A DNA stretch of 64,000 bases from Macrococcoides caseolyticum. GTDB lineage: Bacteria; Bacillota; Bacilli; Staphylococcales; Staphylococcaceae. Location of the stretch: NCBI RefSeq assembly GCF_021366795.1, contig NZ_JAHCPS010000001.1:124001-188000 (forward strand), written 5' to 3'. Below are positions 43,135-53,704 of the stretch, piece after piece. The position numbers and the translations under genes were made by a program. The first letter of the stretch is position 1; each line of letters begins with the position of its first letter. The notes beneath the pieces were generated by a model. It worked only from the letters and a program-made list of their open reading frames with translations. It was not told the origin of the DNA and searched no databases.

Positions 43135-43148
43135 TAAAAACGTTTACA
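43135..43148. promoter_or_regulatory. Candidate cre (CcpA) site upstream of gapR promoter
   Basis: On the minus strand TGTAAACGTTTTTA, one mismatch to TGWAANCGNTNWCA, about 55-60 bases upstream of the start site, a position typical for activation. Confidence 0.35.
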
Positions 43149-43174
43149 TTTATATTTTTTTATAAATAATTTTT

Positions 43175-43414
43175 TCAACTCATATAATCAATAATTGTGA
43201 TAAAGTCTATTTGACCTTCCTGAACAACGATGTGTGCTACAGGATCATATAATACGGGTACCCTCAAACAATACATTTCATGCAGCGCATCATCATTTTG
43301 AATATTAATCTCTTCAATATCAAAATGTACATCGTCCTGTGCTAACTTGATTTGAATCTTGGCTTCCTCGCATAGACCACAGTTTTGTTGTGTATATAGA
43401 TATAATTTTTTCAT
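43175..43414 (-). CDS. Glutaredoxin-family protein
   Basis: 79 residues with a CGLC redox pair (C12, C15) and the conserved RVPVLYDP segment near 51-58 with a cis-proline. It is related to the short thioredoxin-fold DUF836 group. The redox partner is unknown. AAAGGAG precedes the ATG. It lies just upstream of gapR on the same strand, as in S. aureus. Confidence 0.87.
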   Translation of the reverse strand: MKKLYLYTQQNCGLCEEAKIQIKLAQDDVHFDIEEINIQNDDALHEMYCLRVPVLYDPVAHIVVQEGQIDFITIIDYMS

Positions 43415-43597
43415 TATAAGACTCCTTTGTTATTTTTAATTCTATACGATTCATGAATAGGTTAAAAAGATTAGATATCATCTATTCGATATTAACAAAT
43501 GCCATAATATTTAATACATCGCGCTATCAATATATACTAACTACTATTATAATAGTATTCATAATGGTAGAGAAATCATTCCATATCAGTTTAAATC

Positions 43598-43614
43598 TTT
43601 GACTATATTTGACT
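43598..43614. promoter_or_regulatory. CtsR operator at the clpP promoter
   Basis: Direct repeat TTTGACT-ATA-TTTGACT, whose complement is the CtsR heptad repeat AGTCAAA-N3-AGTCAAA. The first TTGACT (43599-43604) also serves as -35 to a TATATT (43623-43628) with 18-base spacing, so CtsR would block clpP transcription until heat or stress. Confidence 0.92.
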
Positions 43615-43660
43615 TTATAGTGTATATTATTTTTAACAGAAAATAAGGAGGCAATCAATT

Positions 43661-44254
43661 ATGAATTTAATTCCAACAGTTATCGAATCAACGAATCGTG
43701 GTGAGCGCGCATATGATATTTATTCACGCTTACTTAAAGATAGAATCATTATGTTAGGATCAGCAATTGATGATAATGTAGCAAACTCAATCGTATCGCA
43801 ACTTTTATTTTTACAAGCGCAAGATGCTGAAAAAGATATCTATCTGTATATTAATTCACCAGGGGGTAGCGTGACTGCAGGTATGGCAATTTATGATACG
43901 ATGCAACACATTAAACCTGATGTTCAAACAATCTGTATCGGTATGGCAGCTTCTATGGGCTCTTTCTTACTCGCTGCAGGTGCTAAGGGTAAACGTTTCG
44001 CATTACCGAATGCTGAAGTAATGATTCACCAGCCATTAGGTGGTGCACAGGGTCAAGCTACTGAAATCGAAATTGCAGCGCGTCATATCTTAAAAACGCG
44101 TGAAAAATTAAACCGTATTCTTTCTGAACGTACAGGTCAACCTATCGAGAAAATTGAAAAAGATACTGACCGTGATAATTTCTTATCTGCTGACGAAGCG
44201 AAAGAATATGGATTAATTGATGAAGTAATGCATCCAATTGAATCAAATAAATAA
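43661..44254 (+). CDS. clpP: ATP-dependent Clp protease proteolytic subunit
   Basis: 197 residues with the catalytic S98 (GMAASMGSF) and H123 (MIHQPLGG), the Asp being near 172. ClpP forms a barrel that degrades proteins fed by ClpX or ClpC, including tmRNA-tagged chains. AAGGAGG precedes the ATG. It is a single-gene unit with a CtsR site and its own terminator. Confidence 0.97.
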   Translation: MNLIPTVIESTNRGERAYDIYSRLLKDRIIMLGSAIDDNVANSIVSQLLFLQAQDAEKDIYLYINSPGGSVTAGMAIYDTMQHIKPDVQTICIGMAASMGSFLLAAGAKGKRFALPNAEVMIHQPLGGAQGQATEIEIAARHILKTREKLNRILSERTGQPIEKIEKDTDRDNFLSADEAKEYGLIDEVMHPIESNK

Positions 44255-44260
44255 TTTTTA

Positions 44261-44297
44261 AAGGTAGCACATCTTTTGCGCGTGCTGCCTTTTTTAT
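44261..44297 (+). terminator. Terminator of clpP
   Basis: A 10-bp stem AAGGTAGCAC / GTGCTGCCTT (one G-T), then a T-run. Confidence 0.93.
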
Positions 44298-44359
44298 TTA
44301 CATAATTGTATTAATATTTTTACAAACTATTTACATTCTACTCACATAAAATTTATAAT
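44297..44359 (+). promoter_or_regulatory. Pho box and promoter of the alkaline phosphatase gene
   Basis: TTTACA at 44297, 44319 and 44330, CTCACA at 44341 and TTTATA at 44352 all share one 11-base register, the PhoP-type direct repeat (TTWACA-N5). TATAAT (44354-44359) is the -10. This predicts induction under phosphate starvation. Confidence 0.72.
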
Positions 44360-44404
44360 CCATTGCTATATTTGAAGTATCAAATATTAGGAGGATTCAA
44401 TCCA

Positions 44405-45808
44405 ATGGTAAATTTCAAGTCAATTGCAGCATCAACTTTAATTGCAACAACTTTAGCATCAACAGTTGTACCTTTTAATGCACCGACTGCTGAAGCAGCT
44501 GGCGCTAAAAAAGTAACATGCTCTAAAAAACCGAAAAATGTTATCTTAATGATCGGTGATGGTATGGGTATTTCTCAACTTGGTGCTTATCGTTACTACA
44601 AAGATGATGAAACTAAACCAGGTTTAGATAGAATTTTCTTTGATCAATATTTAGTTGGTTCTCAATTAACAATCAGTGACGATTTAAAATCAAACATTAC
44701 TGACTCTGGTGCAGCTGGTACTGCATTAGCAACAGGTGTAAGAACATATAATGGTGCAATCTCTGTTGATAAAAACAAAAAGCCAGTAGAAACAGTGCTT
44801 GAAGCATACAAAAAAGCAGGACGTTCAACTGGTTTAGTAGCGACAAGTGAATTAACACATGCTACGCCAGCAGTATTTGCTGCACATAATGAATCGCGTA
44901 AGAACGAAATGGATATCGCCAAACAAATGACGCGTACAGTTAAAGTCGGGAAATATAAACGTCCTATCGTTGATGTAATGCTTGGTGGTGGTGTTGATTT
45001 CTTCAAACAAAAAGATGAAAGTGGAAAAATTAAATTAGACTTAGTTAAGAAATTACAAAAAACATCTGGTTTTAGATATGTAACAACACGTAATGCAATG
45101 TTAAAAGAACAAAATTCAAAAGCAACACGTATGATTGGTTTATTTGCTCCTTCTGCGATGAGCAAAGATATCGACAAAACTGCGAAAGAACCATCATTAA
45201 AAGAAATGACAGATACAGCAATCAAAAAATTATCTAAAAATAAAAAAGGTTTCTTCTTAATGGTAGAAGGTTCACAACCTGACTGGTCTGGTCATGCAAA
45301 TGATTTAACAGGTATGATGAGTGAAATTGCTGCATTTGATAAAGCTTATCAATCTGCTGTTAAATTCGCTAAGAAAGATTGTAATACATTAGTGATCGCT
45401 TTAGCTGACCATGCAACAGGTGGTTTATCTGTAGGTACAGGTGACAAATATGAATTCCACCCTAAAGTTGTTAAGAACATGAATATGACGCATGAAGGAT
45501 TAACTGCTAAGTTAATCAAAGATGGTGCTGATATTGAAAAATTAATCAACGACAACATCAAATTTACAGATTTAACTACTGAAGAGCGCCAAGCTGTTGT
45601 TGATGCTGCAAAAGCTAAAGATGAAGATGCAACATTACGTGCAATCAATAAAATCGTTGATGTTCGTGCGAATGCAGCATGGGGTTCATTAGTGCATACT
45701 GGAGAAGAAGTTCATGTATATGCATACGGTCCTGGTAAAGAAAAATTCTTAGGTGTTCAACACAACATCCAAAATGCAACAAATATTAAATCATTCTTAA
45801 AAAAATAA
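44405..45808 (+). CDS. phoB: Secreted alkaline phosphatase
   Basis: 467 residues with a signal peptide cleaved near AEA-A32. Metal and catalytic motifs are present: MIGDGMG (D51), the nucleophile S101 in ITDSGAAGTA, GHANDL and ADHATGG near 340. It releases phosphate from organic esters outside the cell. AGGAGG precedes the ATG at 44405; the longer frame from 44363 runs through the promoter region. Placed between clpP and whiA, it is absent from this place in S. aureus. Confidence 0.94.
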   Translation: MVNFKSIAASTLIATTLASTVVPFNAPTAEAAGAKKVTCSKKPKNVILMIGDGMGISQLGAYRYYKDDETKPGLDRIFFDQYLVGSQLTISDDLKSNITDSGAAGTALATGVRTYNGAISVDKNKKPVETVLEAYKKAGRSTGLVATSELTHATPAVFAAHNESRKNEMDIAKQMTRTVKVGKYKRPIVDVMLGGGVDFFKQKDESGKIKLDLVKKLQKTSGFRYVTTRNAMLKEQNSKATRMIGLFAPSAMSKDIDKTAKEPSLKEMTDTAIKKLSKNKKGFFLMVEGSQPDWSGHANDLTGMMSEIAAFDKAYQSAVKFAKKDCNTLVIALADHATGGLSVGTGDKYEFHPKVVKNMNMTHEGLTAKLIKDGADIEKLINDNIKFTDLTTEERQAVVDAAKAKDEDATLRAINKIVDVRANAAWGSLVHTGEEVHVYAYGPGKEKFLGVQHNIQNATNIKSFLKK

Positions 45809-45813
45809 TTATA

Positions 45814-45853
45814 GAAAAGAGGGTAAGGTATTGATTATACTTACCCTCTTCTT
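45814..45853. terminator. Terminator of the alkaline phosphatase gene
   Basis: A perfect 11-bp stem AAGAGGGTAAG / CTTACCCTCTT with a 12-base loop, close to the stop. Confidence 0.85.
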
Positions 45854-45888
45854 ATGACGAATTGTAGTGTACTAGAGGTCTTTACGAC

Positions 45889-45947
45889 AAAAACCGAACG
45901 AAACTAATAAATCACACTTTGATTTATAGTTTTCGTTCGGTTTTTTT
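45889..45947. repeat. Intergenic palindrome, copy 2 (inverted hairpin)
   Basis: A-run, 21-nt arm (45894-45914), five-base loop, 21-nt arm (45920-45940), seven T. Each arm is exactly the reverse complement of the opposite arm of copy 1 (18862-18908), while the right flank keeps the same direction (CCGCCTCTTT at 45966-45975). It lies between convergent alkaline phosphatase and whiA genes. Confidence 0.88.
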
Positions 45948-46007
45948 GATTAGAACACGTAATCCCCGCCTCTTTCCTTTAGGCAGAACATTTCTAAGTG
46001 GATCTGT

Positions 46008-46958
46008 TTATTTTTTCAATTCTATGTGTTCTCCGGCTCGGAGTTTTTCTGCAATTTCATCAAGTTTACGTAAGCGATGATTGACCCCTGACTTAGAAAT
46101 AACTCCCGTGGATACCATTTCTCCTAGTTCTTTAAGTGATATATCCTGATGTAATACACGTAAGCGCGCTATCTCTCTTAAGCGCTCAGGTAATTCTTCA
46201 ATACCGATTTCCTGATCGATTAATTTAATGTTTTCGACCTGACGCATCGCTGCGCTGATTGTCTTATTTAAATTGGCAGTTTCACAATTGACGAGTCGAT
46301 TCACTGAATTACGCATATCGCGAACAATGCGTACATCTTCAAATTTAAGAAGCGCCTGATAACCACCAATAATACTTAGAAAGTCAGAGATTTTCTCCGC
46401 TTCTTTCAAATAGGAGATATACCCTTTTTTGCGTTCTAATGTCTTAGCATTTAATTCATATTCATTCATCAGTGCTGTCAATCCTCGTGAATGACTCTCA
46501 TATAATGAAAAGATTTCTAAATGATAAGATGACGTCTCTGGATTATTTACTGAACCACCCGCAAGAAATGCACCTCTTAAATAACTACGTTTACAGCATT
46601 CATCATAAAAAAGTGAATCATCAACAATCTGCTTAAATTCGCCATTCGTCAATATCTTTAACTCATCTAGTATTTCTTTAGTTTTCATTTTAATACGACA
46701 AATATATACATTGTTCTTTTTTAATTTCATTTTTTTTCGAACTAATAGCTCTATATCGACGCCGAAGATCTTTTTAGTTAAACTATAGACGCGTCGTGCA
46801 ATCGCAGCATTTTCTGATTGAACGTTAATGACCCACTGCATATTTTGTATACTGAGATTACCATTCATTCTAATTAGCGCTGCTAATTCAGCCTTACTAC
46901 AACACATATCTGTTTCAATACGTGTTAATTCATTTTTCATTTCTGAGGCAAACGACAC
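46008..46958 (-). CDS. whiA: DNA-binding protein WhiA
   Basis: 316 residues, near the S. aureus length of 314. An N-terminal LAGLIDADG-like domain ([15 protein letters not shown] near 125) is followed by a C-terminal helix-turn-helix ([25 protein letters not shown] near 275-300). It influences cell division and chromosome segregation. The start is a GTG one base after the yvcK stop, with AGAAGGCGAG upstream; the frame from 47003 lies inside yvcK. Confidence 0.95.
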   Translation of the reverse strand: MSFASEMKNELTRIETDMCCSKAELAALIRMNGNLSIQNMQWVINVQSENAAIARRVYSLTKKIFGVDIELLVRKKMKLKKNNVYICRIKMKTKEILDELKILTNGEFKQIVDDSLFYDECCKRSYLRGAFLAGGSVNNPETSSYHLEIFSLYESHSRGLTALMNEYELNAKTLERKKGYISYLKEAEKISDFLSIIGGYQALLKFEDVRIVRDMRNSVNRLVNCETANLNKTISAAMRQVENIKLIDQEIGIEELPERLREIARLRVLHQDISLKELGEMVSTGVISKSGVNHRLRKLDEIAEKLRAGEHIELKK

Positions 46959-46959
46959 T

Positions 46960-47952
46960 TTACTCGCCTTCTTTCTGGTTAAACTCAATCGTGCTGATTT
47001 CACTTAATGCTAATTCATATATCATATCAGCGAGTATTTCATTATTATGACGGACGATACCATCTAAATTAATATCAACAAGTTCACTATCTGTAATTAG
47101 TTCAATCCCCATATTTCTGATACGTTCCTCATCACAATGCACAAAGGTTGAACGATTTCTGACATAGTTCTCGTGGATTTTACCAGGGAATTCTGCATCA
47201 TTTGCAATGACAAATTGTATAAATGGTGTGCCAACATGTTTATGAATCGCTTCGATGTGATCTGCTACAGTATACTCAATTGTCTCACCGCGCTGTGTCA
47301 TGATGTTTGATACATACAGTTTTTTCGCTTCACTTTTCACCACTGCTTCTGCTAATTCCTCAAGCACTAAATTAGGAATGATACTTGTATATAAACTGCC
47401 TGGCCCCATCACAATTAAGTCCGATTCAAGCAATGCTTCCACTGCTTCTGCCATGGGTTTAATATGCGATGGTGTTAGAAATACATGATCTATTTTCTTA
47501 TCTTTAAGTGGTATTAATGATTCGCCAACAACGACATCACCATCAGTCATCACCGCGTTTAAAATAGGACTTGTATTGGTTGAAGGAATGACAGTCCCTT
47601 TCACATTTAAAATTTTACTTAATTCTTTAACCGCATGACCAAAATCGCTTGTGACTTCTGTCATTGCTGCTAACATTAAATTGCCAACTGGATGACCACC
47701 AAGTGTCTCGTCTTTAAAACGATATTGAAATAGCTTCTCAAGCATCGGTTCAACATCACTTAATGCAGCTAAGACATTGCGAATATCACCTGGTGCTGGA
47801 ATATCCATGACATCACGGATCTTTCCAGTACTGCCCCCATCATCTGCTACTGTTACGATTGCCGTTATTTCTACAGGATAATGCTTTAAACCTCTCGCCA
47901 TTACGGATAATCCTGTACCCCCGCCAATCAAACAAATTTTAAGCCTTCTCAT
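46960..47952 (-). CDS. yvcK: Gluconeogenesis/cell-wall regulator GlmR (YvcK)
   Basis: 330 residues of the UPF0052/CofD-like fold: [13 protein letters not shown] near residue 9 and [11 protein letters not shown] near 38. YvcK/GlmR binds UDP-GlcNAc and steers carbon into peptidoglycan precursors, and is needed on gluconeogenic carbon. The ATG at 47952 overlaps the rapZ end by 14 bases. The rapZ-yvcK-whiA order is conserved in Firmicutes. Confidence 0.95.
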   Translation of the reverse strand: MRRLKICLIGGGTGLSVMARGLKHYPVEITAIVTVADDGGSTGKIRDVMDIPAPGDIRNVLAALSDVEPMLEKLFQYRFKDETLGGHPVGNLMLAAMTEVTSDFGHAVKELSKILNVKGTVIPSTNTSPILNAVMTDGDVVVGESLIPLKDKKIDHVFLTPSHIKPMAEAVEALLESDLIVMGPGSLYTSIIPNLVLEELAEAVVKSEAKKLYVSNIMTQRGETIEYTVADHIEAIHKHVGTPFIQFVIANDAEFPGKIHENYVRNRSTFVHCDEERIRNMGIELITDSELVDINLDGIVRHNNEILADMIYELALSEISTIEFNQKEGE

Positions 47953-48841
47953 CAATAATGCCTTCGATTAATGCGTCTCTATGGCGAGTATTTAAGTCAA
48001 AATCAAAGAAATCCTTTAGTTCTGTACTAATGCGTTCAGCAAGTGCAACAGATCGATGCTGTCCACCTGTACAGCCTATCGCAATAACGACTTGTGATTT
48101 TCCTTCACGCATATAGCCTGGAATAACAAATTTCAACAAATCTATCAGTTTCGTATAAAAGATTTCAGTTTCTTTCCATTTCATCACATAATCATATACA
48201 CGACCATCCATACCGGTTAATGGACGAAGTGATTCAATATAGTATGGATTCGGTAAAAAACGCACATCAAAAACAATATCCGCATCAATTGGGATACCAT
48301 GCTTAAAGCCAAAACTCATCACGTTAATTGAAAAGATATTATCTTTACCAGATCCAAATAATTCAATGACCTTATATCTCAATTCTTTAGGTTTAAATTC
48401 CGTGGAATCAATAATGTGTGTTGCTACACCACGAAGATCAGCGAGCAATTTTCTTTCTTCATTGATTGCTTCAAGTGGCGTACCACCTGCAGCAATTGGA
48501 TGCGTTCTACGCGTTGCTTTATAGCGGGATACAAGAACATTGTCTTGTGCTTCAATAAATAACACTTGTACGAGTATGTCTGTTAAATTCGTAATATTTT
48601 GTAATTCATCGCGCAAATTATCAAAGAAGTCTTTACTACGCAAATCAACACCAATGGCAACACGTGACAATGACTGATTATTATCCTGCATTAATTCCAC
48701 AAATTTCTGTAAAAGAATCGGTGGTAAATTATCAACACAGAAGTATCCTAAGTCTTCCAGACACTGTATTGCAACGGATTTACCCGCACCACTCATCCCT
48801 GTAACTATGACAAGTTTTTTGAAACTTTCCTCACTGTTCAT
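47939..48841 (-). CDS. rapZ: RNase adapter/nucleotide-binding protein RapZ
   Basis: 300 residues with Walker A GMSGAGKS (about 15-22), a Walker B-like region (VFDVRFLPNPYY near 195) and the C-terminal IGCTGGQHRSV motif near 262. In E. coli RapZ controls GlmS through small RNA decay; in Firmicutes (YvcJ) it binds nucleotides with a less clear role. GAGGAGG precedes the ATG. First gene of rapZ-yvcK-whiA. Confidence 0.94.
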   Translation of the reverse strand: MNSEESFKKLVIVTGMSGAGKSVAIQCLEDLGYFCVDNLPPILLQKFVELMQDNNQSLSRVAIGVDLRSKDFFDNLRDELQNITNLTDILVQVLFIEAQDNVLVSRYKATRRTHPIAAGGTPLEAINEERKLLADLRGVATHIIDSTEFKPKELRYKVIELFGSGKDNIFSINVMSFGFKHGIPIDADIVFDVRFLPNPYYIESLRPLTGMDGRVYDYVMKWKETEIFYTKLIDLLKFVIPGYMREGKSQVVIAIGCTGGQHRSVALAERISTELKDFFDFDLNTRHRDALIEGIIDEKA

Positions 48842-48889
48842 CGGTATCCTCCTCTAGATGCTATTAGTTCTATCATACATGAATTCATA

Positions 48890-48919
48890 AAAATAGACAC
48901 GCGAATGCGTATCTATTTT
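48890..48919. terminator. Terminator of trxB
   Basis: AAAATAGAC-ACGC / GCGT-ATCTATTTT stem with one mismatch and a four-base loop, between trxB and rapZ. Confidence 0.85.
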
Positions 48920-48931
48920 AAATAAATGTTA

Positions 48932-49861
<930 letters not shown>

Positions 49862-49915
49862 TTAACCCTCCATCATTTCATAATAGTAAATTCAATATAC
49901 AATATATTTTGTAAT

Positions 49916-51334
49916 TTAAATATTATTTTGCTTAAACAGATCATAAACTTTAACGAAGTGATAGCGTGATGTATTAAATTTTTCAATTACTTCACGCTTC
50001 GTAATCGCATCATTCGTAATACGCATATAAAGAAAATAACACACTGCAACATAAGCATTAATATTTTTTAAGTCTAATTGATTTGCAATTATCGCTTCTG
50101 CTTTATCAATCCAGTAATCAAATAGTTCGATATCATAACGTGCTTTATACAATAATTCAAAGCCTCTATGAATAAAGTCTAATTTAGTTAAATTGATATT
50201 ATGAAATATATAAGATAAATATAATTTTTCAAAGTCGGGCATATTTTCAAGAATATCCCAGACTTTTGTATTAATAATTAATGCTTTATCTTCCATTTGT
50301 GAGATTAAGAAAATTCCAATTAAACGATGATTTCTGTCAGTATGCTCAATTAAAGGTAAAATTACTTCTCGCAAATATTTCTGTCCTTCTACAATTTGCC
50401 TTGGACTAACACCAGGTTCTGATACAATCTCACACAGTTTATCCCAGAACTGATCGGATTGATGTTGTTGTCCTAGAGCAAGACTGTTAAAACTTAGTGC
50501 ATGATACATCTGACTGTTTAAGAACTTTCCCTTTTTGTATAAAGGTAATAATAAATCATGGGATGCTTCAAAATTATTAAGAAAGCTCAATGTAATACCG
50601 AGCTTAAATTTCTCATCATCATTGATTGGTACAATTTTCTTTAACCGCTTTAAATACACTTCAAATGGCGCGAGTTGCTTCGTATTATAAAGTAGCAGTG
50701 TATAATGACATAGCGCATGAATATCTGTCGGATTATCAGCAAGTAACTGTTCTAATAAAGTCGCACTTTCCTTATACTGACCTGTAAAAAGTAGTGTCAT
50801 TGCTTTTAAATTGCGCATTTCAGGTCGTTGTTGTATGTCTACGGGTTGATCATTTATCCATTCTAATGCAAGTTCATAATGAAAGTTCTGAAAGAAGTAT
50901 TGGAAAATATAATGTACAACAAAACTTTCACTTTCTTCTTCAACTTTAGCCTGATCATCATAATAGACTTCAAATAAAGTCTGTAATTCTTTAAGGTAAT
51001 CTTCATCATCTGCCATAATACAATAATACATCCCAAATAGAAACGCTTTATTGGGGTCACGTCGTTTAACGTATAGCTGACTTAGTTCGTAAAACACATC
51101 TATACATTCAAAATCTGTACTTAAATATTTAATTAATGCGCGTTCTGCTTCATCATAACGACCAATACTTTGAAGACATTCTGAAAGGTGTTTACTTACC
51201 AGCCACTTGTTTTCTTTCTGTAGGGATTTAACATAAAATGAGATGGCTTCTTCATACAATTGCTGACTTTGCTTTTTTAATCCGATTTGATAAAACTCAT
51301 CCTCATTATTCGGAAATTTAATTACTTTATCCAT
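49916..51334 (-). CDS. Tetratricopeptide-repeat protein
   Basis: 472 residues, mostly helical, with TPR-like repeats: YEEAISFYVKSL and YDEAERALIKYL near 28-70 and degenerate ones up to about 300. No signal peptide or enzyme motif. Homologues occupy this place beside trxB in staphylococci; the function is unknown, probably protein-protein interaction. AAAGGGGTGAG precedes the ATG at 51334. Confidence 0.85.
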   Translation of the reverse strand: MDKVIKFPNNEDEFYQIGLKKQSQQLYEEAISFYVKSLQKENKWLVSKHLSECLQSIGRYDEAERALIKYLSTDFECIDVFYELSQLYVKRRDPNKAFLFGMYYCIMADDEDYLKELQTLFEVYYDDQAKVEEESESFVVHYIFQYFFQNFHYELALEWINDQPVDIQQRPEMRNLKAMTLLFTGQYKESATLLEQLLADNPTDIHALCHYTLLLYNTKQLAPFEVYLKRLKKIVPINDDEKFKLGITLSFLNNFEASHDLLLPLYKKGKFLNSQMYHALSFNSLALGQQHQSDQFWDKLCEIVSEPGVSPRQIVEGQKYLREVILPLIEHTDRNHRLIGIFLISQMEDKALIINTKVWDILENMPDFEKLYLSYIFHNINLTKLDFIHRGFELLYKARYDIELFDYWIDKAEAIIANQLDLKNINAYVAVCYFLYMRITNDAITKREVIEKFNTSRYHFVKVYDLFKQNNI

Positions 51335-51367
51335 CCATCTCACCCCTTTAGTCATACTTTAATACTA

Positions 51368-51850
51368 TTATACCTTATTTTTAATTTGCATTGGATTACC
51401 ATAAGCAAAACTATTGTCAGGCACATCCTTTGAAACTAAAGTCATAGCGCCAATAACTGCATTATCACCGATTGTTATACCTGGAAGCACGATTGCACCA
51501 GCACCAATCAATACATTATTACCAATTTCAATTTTCCCTATACGATACTCATGAATTAAATATTCATGCGTTAAAAGCGTTGCATTATATCCGATAACAC
51601 AATTATCACCAATCACTATGTGCTCCGGAAACATTAAATCCGGCATTGCTTTATAAGCAATAGAGGTATAGTTGCCTATGTTCATTTTTAAAAACTTACG
51701 ATACATCCAACGTTTCATTTTAACAGACGGGCATATACGTCCTAGTTCAATGATGACAAAATTCTTTGCGACCTTAATGGGAGAAACTGTTTTGTACATA
51801 TGCCACAGTGGATTACACCCCTCTGACTTAACGATTTGTGTTCTGCGCAT
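51368..51850 (-). CDS. Hexapeptide-repeat acyltransferase
   Basis: 160 residues with left-handed beta-helix repeats of the form [IV]-G-x-x-x-x ([44 protein letters not shown], about 74-140). The NAT/maltose-galactoside acetyltransferase family uses acetyl-CoA; the acceptor is not known. Its ATG overlaps the lgt end by 23 bases with GAGGAG upstream, so it is translated with lgt. A cell-envelope acceptor is plausible from context only. Confidence 0.87.
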   Translation of the reverse strand: MRRTQIVKSEGCNPLWHMYKTVSPIKVAKNFVIIELGRICPSVKMKRWMYRKFLKMNIGNYTSIAYKAMPDLMFPEHIVIGDNCVIGYNATLLTHEYLIHEYRIGKIEIGNNVLIGAGAIVLPGITIGDNAVIGAMTLVSKDVPDNSFAYGNPMQIKNKV

Positions 51851-52670
51851 CTCTTGAACTCCTCATCGGATAATTGATTGCTTTATACTGTGGTAATTGA
51901 TATTTATAATGACGATATAACCAAATGAATAATGCAATTACAACAATCGCAATAGAAATCATTTGGGCCATTCGTAAATGTTCTGTAAGCATAAGACTGT
52001 CTGTACGCATTCCTTCAATAAAGAATCGGCCAATAGAATACCAAATCGCATAAGTTAGTAAAGTTTGACCGATTTTTAAATGTTTACGAAGTGTAAGCAG
52101 TAAAATAAAACCAATCAAATTCCACATCGATTCATAGAGGAACGTTGGATGGTAATAAACACCGTCGATATTCATATTATTAATGATAAATTCGGGAAGA
52201 TGTAAATTCTCCAAAAAACTTCTTGATACTGCTCCACCATGCGCTTCCTGATTCATAAAGTTACCCCAGCGTCCAATCGCCTGACCAAGTATAATACTCG
52301 GTGCTGCTATGTCACCTAACTGAAAAAACGAAATTTGTTTTTTTCTTGTTAAATAGTAGGCCATTCCAAGTGCACCTATCAGACCACCATGTATTGCGAT
52401 ACCGCCATTCATAATCATAGGGATTTCTGATAAATGGTTTTTATAATAAGACCATTCAAACGCAACATAATAAATACGTGCACAGATAATCCCCGAAATC
52501 ACTGAAGCAATGACGATATCAATCAATGTATTTTCATTGAAATTTTTCTTTTCAGTTTCTCTTTGCGCAAGTAAATAACCAATTAATATACCAAACGCAA
52601 TAATAACACCGTACCATCTGACCTGGATTGGTCCTAACTCAAATGCAATTGGATTTAACGTCAGTAGCAT
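51828..52670 (-). CDS. lgt: Prolipoprotein diacylglyceryl transferase
   Basis: 280 residues with seven membrane helices, an RWYGV segment near 19, GGLIGA near 96 and the Lgt signature [14 protein letters not shown] near 131-144. It attaches diacylglycerol to the lipobox cysteine of lipoproteins such as MetQ and the cytochrome c-551 encoded here. AAGGAG in the hprK end precedes the ATG one base after the hprK stop. Confidence 0.96.
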   Translation of the reverse strand: MLLTLNPIAFELGPIQVRWYGVIIAFGILIGYLLAQRETEKKNFNENTLIDIVIASVISGIICARIYYVAFEWSYYKNHLSEIPMIMNGGIAIHGGLIGALGMAYYLTRKKQISFFQLGDIAAPSIILGQAIGRWGNFMNQEAHGGAVSRSFLENLHLPEFIINNMNIDGVYYHPTFLYESMWNLIGFILLLTLRKHLKIGQTLLTYAIWYSIGRFFIEGMRTDSLMLTEHLRMAQMISIAIVVIALFIWLYRHYKYQLPQYKAINYPMRSSRDAQNTNR

Positions 52671-52671
52671 C

Positions 52672-53601
52672 TTAAATCTCCTTTAATGATTGATTTTTTA
52701 TTTGTGCATTTAATCGGTCATTAAAATCCTTAGCAGTATTCGTCCCCATTTTATTTAATCTATAGTTCATCGCAGCAACTTCAATAATAACTGCTAGATT
52801 TCGTCCTGGTCTTACTGGCACAGTTTTTTTAGTTATTTTAGAATCAAGTATCGTTAAGGTTTCTTCAATTAATCCGACGCGATCATAGACTTTATCTTTC
52901 GCCCAGAATTCTAAATTAACGTTAAGCATCAGACGTTTCTCTGGCAATACACTTCCTGCCCCAAAAAGCGTCATGACATTGATAATACCTAGACCACGAA
53001 TTTCCAGTAAATGCTCAATTAATTTTGGCGCTTTACCCATCAATACATTCCTTGAAATTTCTTTGATTTCTACATTATCGTCTGCGACTAAACGATGGCC
53101 ACGTTTGACGAGTTCAAGTGCTGTTTCACTTTTACCAACACCAGAATCGCCCGTAATTAATACGCCCACACCATAAACATCGACTAATACACCATGCAAA
53201 CTTGTTTCAGGTGCAAGTTCTCGTTCTAAATATGAAGATATTTTATTAATTAAACTTGTCGTCACATCACTACTGCTAAGCAGTGGTGTCCCTTTACGAT
53301 TACAAGCATCAATGAGTTCTTCAGGCGCTTTTATATCACGTGTTAATATAATACATGGTGTTTCTTTACGGCATAATTTTTGCATACGTTCTGCCCTGTC
53401 TTCTTTACTTAACGTTTCAAAAAAAGACATCTCTGTTGTGCCTAGCACCTGTATTCTGTCCGATGAATAATGTGAGAAAAAACCCGCCATTTCAAGGCCA
53501 GGTCTTGAAATATTCGTATTCATAATCGGGATTTCCATTGCGACATTACCGGCAATTATTTCTAAGTCAAATTTTTCAATGAGTTCAATGCTCGTTATCA
53601 T
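52672..53601 (-). CDS. hprK: HPr kinase/phosphorylase
   Basis: 309 residues with the catalytic H136 region ([14 protein letters not shown]), Walker A GDSGVGKS (151-158) and the HprK signature near 200-210 ([12 protein letters not shown]). It phosphorylates HPr on serine-46, which activates CcpA-mediated carbon control. GGAGG precedes the ATG. It is first in the hprK-lgt-acyltransferase-TPR-trxB order. Confidence 0.97.
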   Translation of the reverse strand: MITSIELIEKFDLEIIAGNVAMEIPIMNTNISRPGLEMAGFFSHYSSDRIQVLGTTEMSFFETLSKEDRAERMQKLCRKETPCIILTRDIKAPEELIDACNRKGTPLLSSSDVTTSLINKISSYLERELAPETSLHGVLVDVYGVGVLITGDSGVGKSETALELVKRGHRLVADDNVEIKEISRNVLMGKAPKLIEHLLEIRGLGIINVMTLFGAGSVLPEKRLMLNVNLEFWAKDKVYDRVGLIEETLTILDSKITKKTVPVRPGRNLAVIIEVAAMNYRLNKMGTNTAKDFNDRLNAQIKNQSLKEI

Positions 53602-53671
53602 GTTATACCTCCAGTATCCAATACTTTTATATTAAATAACTTTATTCAATAATACAATTTATAAAGTTAAA

Positions 53672-53701
53672 GAGACACCGACAAATTCATGTCAGTGTCT
53701 C
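53672..53701. terminator. Terminator of uvrA
   Basis: GAGACAC-N-GACA / TGTC-N-GTGTCTC stem with a six-base loop, immediately after the uvrA stop. Confidence 0.85.
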
Positions 53702-53704
53702 GTT

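Noticed and set aside
44662-45225. 187-codon open frame opposite the alkaline phosphatase gene
   Set aside because: Antisense shadow without start signals; the plus-strand frame holds all catalytic motifs.
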